The notes under the pieces were generated by a model, which saw only the letters and a list, made by a program, of their open reading frames with translations, was not told the DNA's origin and did not search any database. From positions 49,350 through 113,349 of the forward strand of contig WQZG01000002.1 of NCBI GenBank assembly GCA_009780855.1: a stretch of 64,000 bases of DNA, written 5' to 3'. The position numbers were made by a program, and so were the translations under genes. Below, one piece after another: positions 25,903 to 34,285 of this stretch. Each line of letters begins with the position of its first letter. Position 1 is the stretch's first letter. The DNA comes from Treponema sp. (GTDB lineage Bacteria; Spirochaetota; Spirochaetia; Treponematales; Breznakiellaceae).

Positions 25903-25960
25903 AAATTACGTCAATTAACGTAATTTTTTTGATCAAAATTTACGTTATTTAACGTAAATT
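25903..25960. promoter_or_regulatory. Two palindromes sharing ACGTAA half-sites, operator-like
   Basis: AAATTACGT (25903-25911) pairs with ACGTAATTT (25918-25926), and AATTTACGTTA (25937-25947) pairs with TAACGTAAATT (25950-25960) with only two bases between. Both are perfect, share the TTACGT/ACGTAA half-site and are 34 bp apart. They look like binding sites for a dimeric regulator such as the HigA-like or XRE protein nearby. They lie between the HigA gene end and the toxin promoter, so the target is uncertain; a terminator role is less likely as the stems are AT-rich. Confidence 0.5.
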
Positions 25961-26019
25961 CAAGGAATATGATACCTGGTCTATGGTAAAACACAAATAA
26001 GCACCATGATTTATTTCAT

Positions 26020-26313
26020 CTAGCAACTTGTCATTGAACCGGCGTGCTGCGCCTTGCTTTCCTGATATTGCCATTCAAGGTTACTCCAGAAATGCGCGGG
26101 GCGGCCAATGGCGCGCTCAAATTTAATTGCGGTCTCCGCTGTAATTGCGGATTTTGTTTTAACTATTTCGTTTATTGTTTTTTTTGAGAGACCTGTACGG
26201 TCCGCGAGTGAGACTTGTGTGATTCCTGCATACTCAAGGTACTCTTTCAGAACCTCACCGGGTGTAACCAAATAATCAGGAGTATATTCATTTACTGTTT
26301 GAGATTTTTTCAT
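26020..26313 (-). CDS. HigA-family XRE antitoxin/regulator, apparently without a toxin
   Basis: A 97-residue helix-turn-helix protein starting MKKSQTVNEY from the ATG at 26313, which has GAGG at good spacing; a TTG four codons upstream (26325) is less likely. The core LVTPGEVLKEYLEYAGITQ, SLADRTGLSKKTINEIV and KFERAIGRPAHFWSNLEWQYQE is that of HigA antitoxins and of the N-terminal half of longer XRE-ImmA/IrrE fusions. The protein stops shortly after ESKAQHA, where the fusions would continue into a peptidase, and no HigB-like toxin is next to it. It is either an orphan regulator or a truncated fusion. Confidence 0.75.
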   Translation of the reverse strand: MKKSQTVNEYTPDYLVTPGEVLKEYLEYAGITQVSLADRTGLSKKTINEIVKTKSAITAETAIKFERAIGRPAHFWSNLEWQYQESKAQHAGSMTSC

Positions 26314-26375
26314 GAGTATCCTCAAGCCGGTATAGATAATCCAAATCTATTGATAGCTGCCCTTAGATGAAATTT

Positions 26376-27284
26376 TCATAGCTTCTCAATAACATTTCTT
26401 GAAAGACCGGTATCTTCCGCGATCTCGTCTGTCGGCCGACCGCGGGCCTTCATTCTCCGGGCAATTTCCATACTGCTTTTTTCCATTCCTTCTTTGAGTG
26501 CTGTTTCCGCTTCTTTACGGGCATTCTCCGCTTCTTTCTTTATTTCCTCCATGTACTTATTGGCACTGATATTATCCCAATATGCCATCTGCTGCATTTG
26601 GTAATGATGTAACGCTTCCTCGTCTCTCAATATATAGTCCTGCTTTTCCTGTGCCTTCTGTATCGCGGTATCCATTTCCAATGCCTCCTCTGCCAGCTCC
26701 GGCGGACTTGTTGGGTCCAGCCAGGTCAGCCACCGGTGTAAGGGATTGTTGACTATGTCTTTTTTGCTCTGCCTTCTCCATTTTACCATATCAATGAAAT
26801 GTATTTCCAGCGCATCTGTTAAAAGTGTTTGGTCCCTGTCTTCTTTGAGATGATAACAAGTGTGGAAATCCCCTGAAGGCATAAACTCAAAACCGACGAT
26901 ATTGATGCTGATTACTTTAGGCAGTTCACTATAAGTTTGCCCTTTGCCAAGGCTTCTGGTAAATTCCTGACTCCAGTAAAAAAGGCTGCGTTTATCCATG
27001 TTATGTTGGTTTCGAATTTGGACTTCTGCGATAAATCTGGTTCCGTCCTGTAAGACTGCCCTCAAATCTAGGACACAGGATTTACCTCCAGCGATTTCCG
27101 CTGCCAGTTTTTTATTTTCGATGATATCGATAGAAGCGAAGCGGTTTGCTCCGGTTCGTCCGAGGACGGCGTTAAGGAAGCTCAGGAGCTGTTCTTCGTC
27201 GCCTTTTTCACCCATTGTTTTGAGGAAGAGGAAATCGTTGAGTGGGTTAGCTCTTCCGCCTGTTTTTGTTGGTTTTTGCTTCAT
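26376..27284 (-). CDS. Rpn-family recombination-promoting nuclease/putative transposase (PD-(D/E)XK)
   Basis: A 302-residue protein of the Rpn/PDDEXK transposase family. N-terminal KTGGRANPLNDFLFLKTMG (residues 7-25) and the nuclease core with the aspartate in SCVLDLRAVLQDG (about 70-82) and the E-V-Q of RFIAEVQIRNQ are diagnostic. The C-terminal part has a charged helical segment (KKEAENARKEAETALKEG) and ends with a helix-turn-helix-like IAEDTGLSRNVIEKL. Rpn proteins promote RecA-independent recombination and are often anti-phage or mobile. It lies in an accessory segment bounded by 63-bp direct repeats; one copy sits right before its start. Confidence 0.85.
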   Translation of the reverse strand: MKQKPTKTGGRANPLNDFLFLKTMGEKGDEEQLLSFLNAVLGRTGANRFASIDIIENKKLAAEIAGGKSCVLDLRAVLQDGTRFIAEVQIRNQHNMDKRSLFYWSQEFTRSLGKGQTYSELPKVISINIVGFEFMPSGDFHTCYHLKEDRDQTLLTDALEIHFIDMVKWRRQSKKDIVNNPLHRWLTWLDPTSPPELAEEALEMDTAIQKAQEKQDYILRDEEALHHYQMQQMAYWDNISANKYMEEIKKEAENARKEAETALKEGMEKSSMEIARRMKARGRPTDEIAEDTGLSRNVIEKL

Positions 27285-27297
27285 ACCCGATATATGG

Positions 27298-27360
27298 CAT
27301 TGAGATGCGGTTTTGCCTTGATTTTATAGAATATTTTTAAAATAATTTTCGTTGTATTGC
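27298..27360 (-). repeat. 63-bp direct repeat, copy 2 (upstream of Rpn gene)
   Basis: This is the second copy of the repeat at 25839-25901, sharing CATTGAGATGCGGTTTTGC, TTGATTTTATA and CGTTGTATTGC blocks with single-base changes. It lies 14 bases upstream of the Rpn start on the minus strand and probably includes its promoter or leader. Confidence 0.7.
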
Positions 27361-27621
27361 CTGATACGTATGGATGACAGTCACTCTTTTTATTGTAGCG
27401 CCTATTAGGTTGTGTTTTGTTATCATTCACGTAGTGTTATTTAATACTGGTGACAGACACCTGTTCTCCTCAGTTGCTGTCGCTGTTTCGATTTTCCCAT
27501 AACATTTATCAATGTTTATTACCTCATAGTTTAATTTTTGGTTCAAAGAAATGAAAAAATTATTAAAATATTCGAATAATAGTAAAAAATTTAATGAAAA
27601 ACTATCCAAATAATAGGTAAA

Positions 27622-27645
27622 ATTACTTATTAGATAGTAAGTAAT
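27622..27645. promoter_or_regulatory. Palindrome upstream of XRE gene, likely autoregulatory operator
   Basis: ATTACTTA (27622-27629) and TAAGTAAT (27638-27645) are perfect inverted copies eight bases apart; the wider context GGTAA...TTACC extends the symmetry. It ends 37 bases before the XRE regulator ATG, which suits autoregulation. Confidence 0.45.
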
Positions 27646-27682
27646 TACCTGTTAAATAAGTATTCTTATCTCAGAGGTATAC

Positions 27683-28075
27683 ATGCCAAAGCAAATGACA
27701 AGTATCAGGAAAATACTTGCTCAAAATTTAAAAGAATACCGCCGCCGGAATGGGTTAACACAGGAAAAGCTTGCCGAAAAAGCAGGAATTTCTACAAATT
27801 ATTTATCTATGATAGAAATATCTCGGAAATTTCCTACACCTGAAATGATGGATCGCCTTGCTCAGGCGTTAAATATTCATACATTCCAATTGTTTAATCC
27901 ATCAGCAACACCAGATGGAGCTTTATTGCACCTGGAACAGGTAATTATTACCAATTTAGAGTCAATTGTTGAGAAAATAATTAAACAAGACTTTTTTATA
28001 GAATTAAATCAAACCATAACCAAAATTATAAAACAAGAACTAGTTAAAGAAAATAGAATCAACAAGAAAAAATAG
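27683..28075 (+). CDS. XRE-family transcriptional regulator
   Basis: A 130-residue DNA-binding protein. The HTH_3 domain covers about residues 8-63 with the recognition region NGLTQEKLAEKAGISTNYLSMIE, then a short lysine-rich C-terminal helix segment with no recognised effector domain. AGAGG lies eight bases before the ATG. Palindromes are found both upstream (27622-27645) and downstream before the next gene (28124-28138), so it probably controls itself and perhaps the following small gene and the LRR lipoprotein gene. Confidence 0.82.
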   Translation: MPKQMTSIRKILAQNLKEYRRRNGLTQEKLAEKAGISTNYLSMIEISRKFPTPEMMDRLAQALNIHTFQLFNPSATPDGALLHLEQVIITNLESIVEKIIKQDFFIELNQTITKIIKQELVKENRINKKK

Positions 28076-28123
28076 TCTTGATTAATAACATATAGTTTAA
28101 TGGTTGTAAACAAAACAAAAATA

Positions 28124-28138
28124 CTATCTATAAGATAG
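28124..28138. promoter_or_regulatory. Palindrome between XRE gene and small ORF
   Basis: CTATCT-ATA-AGATAG is a perfect 6-bp inverted repeat, followed by a further AACTATCTT half-site at about 28144. The repeated CTATCT half-site suggests a regulator site upstream of the small gene and LRR gene. The half-site differs from the one before the XRE gene. Confidence 0.35.
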
Positions 28139-28227
28139 CTAAAACTATCTTCTTGACAGTAATAGGAAAAATCCTTAAAATATTCATGAACAATTAAAAT
28201 TATTAATAAAGGATAAAAATACCTGTT

Positions 28228-28425
28228 ATGATCAGCAAAAAATACGATAACATTGATCAATTATGGACTAAGTACCCATTATGGCAAAAAATTATTTTAT
28301 ACAAAATTTTATCTTCTGAACAATATGATAAGCAGCGTTTTTACTGTATACTTCTTTTTTTATGCATTTTAAGCTTGGCACAGAATCTGCTCTCATTATC
28401 AACCAATTTACATAATATAATATAA
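28228..28425 (+). CDS. Small hypothetical protein, one hydrophobic segment
   Basis: A 65-residue frame, MISKKYDNIDQLWTKYP..., with a hydrophobic stretch FYCILLFLCILSLAQNLLSL near the C-terminus. The ribosome site is weak (AAAGGA about 17 bases upstream). The region is AT-rich, so the open frame alone is not strong evidence; its position between the XRE regulator and the LRR gene on the same strand gives some support. Function unknown. Confidence 0.35.
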   Translation: MISKKYDNIDQLWTKYPLWQKIILYKILSSEQYDKQRFYCILLFLCILSLAQNLLSLSTNLHNII

Positions 28426-28438
28426 CCTGGAAATACCA

Positions 28439-31400
28439 ATGAAAGCCCGATATTTTATCCTGGTAGCAGTTTTGGCTTGTTTTACTATGATTACCTGCAT
28501 AAACCCTCTTAATTCCATTGGCTCGGGAGAAGGCACAATCATCTTAACGTTACCTGCGAGAAATATAGTCCCGGTTAGCCAGTCTCCCCAAAGTCAAGCA
28601 TTTGTAAGCCGCAGCAACAATACCATTAATGACCTTAGTTTTGAAATTACTTTTACAGGTCCCGGCGGACAAATCATTACCAGAACCGCAGGTTACGGTG
28701 ATACTGTTACCATCTCGGTTGCTCTTGGTACATGGGAAGTCACAATAGCATCTTATGATAATGGAGAATTGTGTGTTGTCGGCACAAACAAGGTAACAGT
28801 TAAATCAAAACAAAAAAACACAGTCGAAGTAAAATTGGCCATAGCTAAAACAGATTTTATAGATACATACCTTTCCAGTACGAGTGTAGGTGATACGCCG
28901 GAATCTCCTGTAGATCTTAGCCTGGCAATCCAATTATCAGATTCTAATTGGATAGATGTACTTAATACAATAGAAAATTCAAGCAAGCAATATTTTGCTT
29001 TAGACCTCTCCGCCTGTACCCGCTCAGACGATAATTCCGGAGGCGGGCTGTGGCAGGACGGGACGTTTGATCCGCGTACAAGTACCACCGCTGGTACGGA
29101 GAAAATCGTATCGCTGGTTCTGCCTGAGGCTGCTGATAGTGTTGCGGCGGATCCACTGGGTGATCTAGGTAATGGTACTTTCAGCAGTTTCACCAACCTG
29201 TATAAGGTTAACACCGGGAACGGTGTTACTACCATTGGGATGCAAGCTTTTCCTGGTTGGAAGGTCACCCGCCTGACCAGCCTTACACTTGGTAACAATG
29301 TTACATCCATCGGGGATAAGGCATTCTGTGACAATTTACTTACAAGTTTGACCATACCCGAAAGTGTAATATCCATTGGGATTTATACGTTCGGTGGCAA
29401 TCAACTGACCAGTGTTACCATACCCAATAGTGTTACATCCATTGGAGAAGATGCGTTCCAGGATGATCTACTGACCAGCGTAACCATTCCTAATAGTATT
29501 ACTTCCATTGAAGGTGGTGCGTTCAGTTTCAACCAACTAACCAGTGTCACTATCCCCGACAGTGTTACATCCATAGGAGATTATGCGTTTCAAAATAATC
29601 AACTGACCAGTGTTACTATTCCCAACAATGTTACAACCATTGGGAATAATGCGTTCTCTGGAAACAAACTGACCAGCGTGACTATTGCGGACAGTGTTAC
29701 ATCCATTGGAGATTGTGCGTTTCAAAATAATCAACTGACCAGTGTGATTTTTAAAGGAAGCGGTATAATTACTTTTAGTGAGTCCGTTTTTGATTTCGGT
29801 GGTTTACCGACTGAATATGCGGCTAACGGCGCAGGAACTTATACTTGGGACGGCAGTAATTGGATTTATAACTGGAACTTAGATTTCAATAGTAATTTAA
29901 GTTCGATTGCGTCATATCTTGCCGCACAAAGCAGTGGAAATTCCGTTAACGCCGCGATCGATCTATCTCTGAATATTCAGCTTACTGAAGCTACATGGAA
30001 AGAAATACTTTTAATATTTGCCAACTCAGGTAAGTATATAAACCTGAACTTGTCCACCTGTACTCGTTCTGATAATGCAGGAGATAGTGCTGGGCTCTTA
30101 CCAGACGGTACTTTTGCCCCGAGAATAGGCACTACTGGTATCACGGCTGGCATGTCAATGATTGTTTCGCTGGTTCTGCCTGAGGCTGGTAATAGTATAG
30201 CGGCAATAGATGTATATAATTCTATCGAGCCGGGTACTTTCTATGGTTTTACCAATCTGCGTATTCTCAATACTGGAAACGGAATTACTACCATTGGAGA
30301 TTCAGCGTTTAATCAGAGCAATCTGACAAGTATTATCTTCGGCGCCAATGTTACAACAATCAGAGATTATGCATTTGCTAGTAATCAATTGACTAGCGTG
30401 ACTATTCCTAGCAACATTACATCAATTGGGGATGGTGCGTTCTCCTATAATAAGCTGACCAGTGTAATTATCCCCGATAGTGTTACAACAATTGGAAATG
30501 ATGTATTTAGCGGTAATTCATTGACCAGTGTGAATATTCCTAATAATGTAATATATCTCGGGGATGGTGCGTTCTCCCATAATAAGCTGATTAGTGTAAC
30601 TATTCCTAACAGTGTTACAACCATTGGGAATCTTGCGTTTTATGCCAATCAACTGACTAGTGTAACTATTCCCAACAGTGTTACAACCATTGGGGATTCT
30701 GCGTTTTATGTCAATCAACTGACTAGTGTAACTATTCCCAACAGTGTTACAACCATTGGGAATTCTGCGTTCGCTAACAATCAACTGACCAGTGTGAATA
30801 TTCCCAACAGTGTTACAACCATTGGGAATTCTGCGTTCGCTAACAATCAACTGACCAGTGTGAATATTCCCAACAGTGTTACAACCATTGGGGATTCTGC
30901 GTTTTCTCGTAATCAACTGACCAGTGTGAATATTCCCAACAGCGTTACATCCATTGGGAGTAGGGCATTCTATTATAACAATCAGCTTACCATCGTCACT
31001 TTCGAAGGAAACAATGTATCAACCTTTGGCACGGCTCCTTTTGATTATGGAAACCTGCCAGCCGCCTACACGCTCAACGGCGCGGAAACCTACACCTGGG
31101 ACGGGAGTGCCTGGATTTGGGTCCCCAGTACTAATTTGGGCGCAATTGCGTCTTATTTACTCGCCCAAAGCGGCGGAACTACCATTCAAACCGCTATTGA
31201 TTTATCTTTGAATCTACAATTAACTGCGATCATTTGGAAAGGTATACTTACTGATATTGGCAGTGTCGGTAAATATGTAAACCTGGACCTGTCTGCTTGT
31301 ACCCGTTCCGGCGATGATTTAAATTCTGGCGGGCTGCTGATAGATGGGACTTTTGATCCCCGTACTACTACTACCGCTGGAATGGACAAAATTGTGTCGC

Positions 31401-34057
31401 TTGTCCTGCCTGATGCTGCTGTTAGTATAGCGGCGGATTATACATATAACGGTACCTTCATTAACTTCATTAATCTGAGAACTTTAAACACCGGTAATGG
31501 TATTACTACCATAGGGGATTATGCGTTCTATGGTTGTAATCAATTAACCAATGTTATAATTGGAAGAGACAATGTTGCGGTTTATACTAATGCTTTTAAT
31601 AGTTACCTTTATAGTTACGGAGCCGGAACTTATTTCTGGGATGGTAACGATTGGCGATTAGTTTTTAATGATATAATATCTTATCTTACTGCGCAAAGTG
31701 GCGGAAACACAATTGAAACCGCTGTTGATCTATCAGTGAGTCCTCAGTTAACAGGAATAGATATATATGCCGTCTTTAATTCTATTGGTGTTGTTGGTAA
31801 ATATGTAAACTTGGACCTATCCGCCTGTGCTCGTTCCGATAATGGATATTATAATTTACCTTCCTTCTTGTTACCGAATGGTACTATACAAGGAGTAACA
31901 TCTGATATCGGTATGGATAAAATTGTTTCTCTGGTTCTACCTGGTGCCGCGGATAGTATATCTGACGATTATTGGCGTTACTTCCAATATTATTTTACCA
32001 ATCTGCGCAAGCTCAATACCGGTAATGGCATAACTACAATTGGAAGTTATGCGTTTTATGACTGCCAACTTACCGACCTCATTATCGGCAATAATGTTAC
32101 GACTATTGGGGATTCAGCATTTTATGGAAACCAACTGACCAGCCTTACTCTCGGTAATAATGTAAAAATTATTGGAGATTCAGCGTTCTGCGGGAATCAA
32201 CTGACAAGTGTTTCTATTCCCAACAATGTTACAAACATTGGGTATTGTGCGTTCAATAGTAATCAGTTAACCAACCTAATTATCGGCAATAGCGTCGTTT
32301 CAATTGGAGATAGTGCTTTCGGAGGCAATCTACTGACAAGTGTGGTTATTACAAACAGTGTTAATTCAATTGGAATTGGTGCTTTCAATTATAATCAGTT
32401 AATCACCTTGTCCATACCAAGCAATGTTAAATCAATTGGAGATAGTGCTTTTGATGGTAATCCTCTAACTAGTATTATTTTTGAAGGAAATGATATTAAA
32501 ATAGGGTCGAATGCTTTTAACAAAGACTTCTATTATGGATTTAATGGTGCAGGAACTAATAACTGGGAAAATGGTAATTGGCATTATATTTTTAGTGACA
32601 TTATTTCCTATCTAGCCGCGCAAAGTGGAGGTAATACAATCGCAACTGCAATTAATCTACCTGTAAGTTATCAATTAACTGAAGCTAACTGGGATAGTAT
32701 ACTTAACACAATTGGTACTGCCGGGAAATTTGTTAACCTGGACCTGTCTGCATGTACCCGCTCTACTAATGTGACAGAGAAAATTGGGCTGTTACCTAAT
32801 GGTACATTTAATTTAAACTATTTAATCACTGGTGGAATGGATAAAATTGTGTCGTTGAATCTTCCGGAGGCAGCAGATAATTTACCTGATGATCAAAGCG
32901 GTTTCATCCATTACTACTACACAAATCTTCGTAAACTCAACACTAGTAATGGCATTAAAACTATTGGCAGTTATGTGTTCTACGGCTGTCAACTTACAGA
33001 CTTAATTATTGGCAATAGTGTTGTATCTATTGGAGACTTTGCATTCGAAAATAATCAATTAACAAATCTTATTCTAGGAAATAATGTTCTATCAATTGGG
33101 AGTGCTACATTTTATAATAATCAATTGAGCGATCTGGCCATTCCAAATAGTGTTGTAACAATTGGAAATTCTGCTTTTACTGGTAATCCACTAACCAGTA
33201 TTATATTTGAAGGGAATAATGCAAAACAGACATATGCTTTTGACTATGATTTCGATTATAAATATAATGGTGTAGGGACATATATCTTAGATAATGGTCA
33301 ATGGCATTGTATTTTTAGTGATATTATTTCTGACTTAACATCGCAAAGCAGCGGTAATACTATCGAAAGTGCATTAAATTTATCTGTTAATCAACAGCTA
33401 AATGGAGCGGCATGGGATGGTATACTTTATGCGATTAATATTGCTGATAAATATGTAAACTTAGACCTGTCTGCTTGTACACGTTCAACTAACGCAACAG
33501 ATATTTTTGGATTATTATTGAATGGGACTATTAACTTAAATAATTTTGATTTGTATGGTATGGACAAAATTGTATCGCTGGTCCTGCCCGATGCTGCAGA
33601 TAGTATACCGGCAAATAATTCTGGAGCTGGAAATTTTTATAATTTCATTAATCTACATAAACTCAATACCAGTAATGGTATAACTACCATTGGCGGATAT
33701 GCGTTCTATAACTGCCAACTTACTGACCTCATTATCGGGAATAATGTTACAACCATTGGTAGTCTTTCATTTTATGGTAACCAATTAACCAATCTTACTC
33801 TCGGTAACAATGTCCAAACTATTGGTGATTGGGCTTTCATTGGTAACCAACTTACAAGTCTTACTATCAGTAATAGTGTTATTACAATTAGAGATTTAGC
33901 GTTCCAAAACAATCCACTGACCAGTGTTACCTTCGAGGGAGACGGCGTAACCATTGGTTCAAGTGTTTTTGATTATGGTGATTTACCGACCGCATATGCA
34001 GCCTACGGCGCCGGAACCTACACATGGGACGGCAGCAACTGGAACTGGACACCGTAA
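28439..34057 (+). CDS. Giant BspA-type leucine-rich-repeat surface lipoprotein
   Basis: An 1872-residue protein with a signal peptide and likely lipobox TMITC (Cys20). Residues about 30-140 are a beta-domain with TGPGGQIITRTA and LGTWEVTIASYD, also seen in the two Pmp-like lipoproteins at 45.6-49 kb. Then come six super-modules, each with a cap (AQSGGNTIETAVDLS, GKYVNLDLSACTRS, MDKIVSLVLPEAADSI) leading into LRR_5/TpLRR repeats of 23 residues (NQLTSVTIPNSVTTIG pattern), most closed by GAGTYTWDGSNW. Modules start near nucleotides 28890, 29895, 31140, 31670, 32600 and 33315. The family mediates adhesion to host or other cells. Later modules look more AT-rich than the first ones. XRE regulator upstream. 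Confidence 0.92.
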   Translation: MKARYFILVAVLACFTMITCINPLNSIGSGEGTIILTLPARNIVPVSQSPQSQAFVSRSNNTINDLSFEITFTGPGGQIITRTAGYGDTVTISVALGTWEVTIASYDNGELCVVGTNKVTVKSKQKNTVEVKLAIAKTDFIDTYLSSTSVGDTPESPVDLSLAIQLSDSNWIDVLNTIENSSKQYFALDLSACTRSDDNSGGGLWQDGTFDPRTSTTAGTEKIVSLVLPEAADSVAADPLGDLGNGTFSSFTNLYKVNTGNGVTTIGMQAFPGWKVTRLTSLTLGNNVTSIGDKAFCDNLLTSLTIPESVISIGIYTFGGNQLTSVTIPNSVTSIGEDAFQDDLLTSVTIPNSITSIEGGAFSFNQLTSVTIPDSVTSIGDYAFQNNQLTSVTIPNNVTTIGNNAFSGNKLTSVTIADSVTSIGDCAFQNNQLTSVIFKGSGIITFSESVFDFGGLPTEYAANGAGTYTWDGSNWIYNWNLDFNSNLSSIASYLAAQSSGNSVNAAIDLSLNIQLTEATWKEILLIFANSGKYINLNLSTCTRSDNAGDSAGLLPDGTFAPRIGTTGITAGMSMIVSLVLPEAGNSIAAIDVYNSIEPGTFYGFTNLRILNTGNGITTIGDSAFNQSNLTSIIFGANVTTIRDYAFASNQLTSVTIPSNITSIGDGAFSYNKLTSVIIPDSVTTIGNDVFSGNSLTSVNIPNNVIYLGDGAFSHNKLISVTIPNSVTTIGNLAFYANQLTSVTIPNSVTTIGDSAFYVNQLTSVTIPNSVTTIGNSAFANNQLTSVNIPNSVTTIGNSAFANNQLTSVNIPNSVTTIGDSAFSRNQLTSVNIPNSVTSIGSRAFYYNNQLTIVTFEGNNVSTFGTAPFDYGNLPAAYTLNGAETYTWDGSAWIWVPSTNLGAIASYLLAQSGGTTIQTAIDLSLNLQLTAIIWKGILTDIGSVGKYVNLDLSACTRSGDDLNSGGLLIDGTFDPRTTTTAGMDKIVSLVLPDAAVSIAADYTYNGTFINFINLRTLNTGNGITTIGDYAFYGCNQLTNVIIGRDNVAVYTNAFNSYLYSYGAGTYFWDGNDWRLVFNDIISYLTAQSGGNTIETAVDLSVSPQLTGIDIYAVFNSIGVVGKYVNLDLSACARSDNGYYNLPSFLLPNGTIQGVTSDIGMDKIVSLVLPGAADSISDDYWRYFQYYFTNLRKLNTGNGITTIGSYAFYDCQLTDLIIGNNVTTIGDSAFYGNQLTSLTLGNNVKIIGDSAFCGNQLTSVSIPNNVTNIGYCAFNSNQLTNLIIGNSVVSIGDSAFGGNLLTSVVITNSVNSIGIGAFNYNQLITLSIPSNVKSIGDSAFDGNPLTSIIFEGNDIKIGSNAFNKDFYYGFNGAGTNNWENGNWHYIFSDIISYLAAQSGGNTIATAINLPVSYQLTEANWDSILNTIGTAGKFVNLDLSACTRSTNVTEKIGLLPNGTFNLNYLITGGMDKIVSLNLPEAADNLPDDQSGFIHYYYTNLRKLNTSNGIKTIGSYVFYGCQLTDLIIGNSVVSIGDFAFENNQLTNLILGNNVLSIGSATFYNNQLSDLAIPNSVVTIGNSAFTGNPLTSIIFEGNNAKQTYAFDYDFDYKYNGVGTYILDNGQWHCIFSDIISDLTSQSSGNTIESALNLSVNQQLNGAAWDGILYAINIADKYVNLDLSACTRSTNATDIFGLLLNGTINLNNFDLYGMDKIVSLVLPDAADSIPANNSGAGNFYNFINLHKLNTSNGITTIGGYAFYNCQLTDLIIGNNVTTIGSLSFYGNQLTNLTLGNNVQTIGDWAFIGNQLTSLTISNSVITIRDLAFQNNPLTSVTFEGDGVTIGSSVFDYGDLPTAYAAYGAGTYTWDGSNWNWTP
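30570..30965 (+). repeat. 69-bp tandem repeat array within LRR gene
   Basis: A run of 69-bp units, each reading approximately AATCAACTGACCAGTGTGAA...CCCAACAGTGTTACAACCATTGGG, is almost identical from copy to copy here (especially 30650-30950), while LRR units elsewhere in the gene differ more. Each unit encodes one 23-residue repeat. The high identity implies recent expansion by slippage or unequal crossing-over and possible length variation of the protein. Confidence 0.85.
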
Positions 34058-34168
34058 CCATAGCCAAGCGATCAGTTATCTTTTGTTCGTGTTGGTTCGT
34101 GATGTTCGTGGTAGAAATTTCTTGAATATTTTAAGGAGCAATGACCAGTGCAAATTGATCAAAAAGGC

Positions 34169-34282
34169 CTAATAAAAATCAGAATGAGACCCAGTACGGT
34201 AATAAACCACGCGTTTGTTAGATTTCTCGACCCGGTAAATAAGCAGCCAATCCGTTTCCACATGCCATTCCATATTCAGCAT
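34169..34282 (-). pseudogene. C-terminal remnant of a YafQ/RelE-family toxin
   Basis: Three bases after the antitoxin stop, on the same strand, an ATG at 34282 opens a 37-residue frame: M-L-N then MEWHVETDWLLIYRVE, and ending RTGSHSDFY. This matches the C-terminal half of YafQ-type mRNA interferases (family pattern E-x-H-I-E-P-D-W-L-L-I-Y and RTGTHSDLF), including the histidine, aspartate, tryptophan and last histidine of the active site. The N-terminal half of about 50 residues is missing, replaced by the antitoxin junction. The product could be non-toxic; the ATG may still be translated by coupling. Recognition rests on my memory of the family. Confidence 0.7.
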
Positions 34283-34285
34283 AAC

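Larger units (their letters stand above)
27285..27682. other. AT-rich intergenic region between Rpn and XRE genes
   Basis: These 398 bases contain no convincing gene. They hold copy 2 of the 63-bp direct repeat (27298-27360), a GGTGACAGACACC sequence (27449-27461, a GGTG/CACC palindrome of a kind often seen in dispersed bacterial repeats), and an operator-like palindrome just before the XRE gene. The remainder is strongly AT-rich and shows no clear -35/-10 pair. Confidence 0.5.

Noticed and set aside
25960..26019. Frame reading GAARRFNDKLLDEINHG after the HigA-like gene, as a peptidase remnant
   Set aside because: It does not resemble ImmA/IrrE metallopeptidase (no HExxH) and has no start; left unassigned.
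27449..27461. GGTGACAGACACC as the end of an insertion sequence
   Set aside because: Only one copy is noticed in the window, with no matching inverted end or transposase next to it.
30570..30965. Regular repeats resembling a CRISPR array
   Set aside because: The units are contiguous, in frame and encode 23-residue LRR units; there are no unique spacers and no cas genes.
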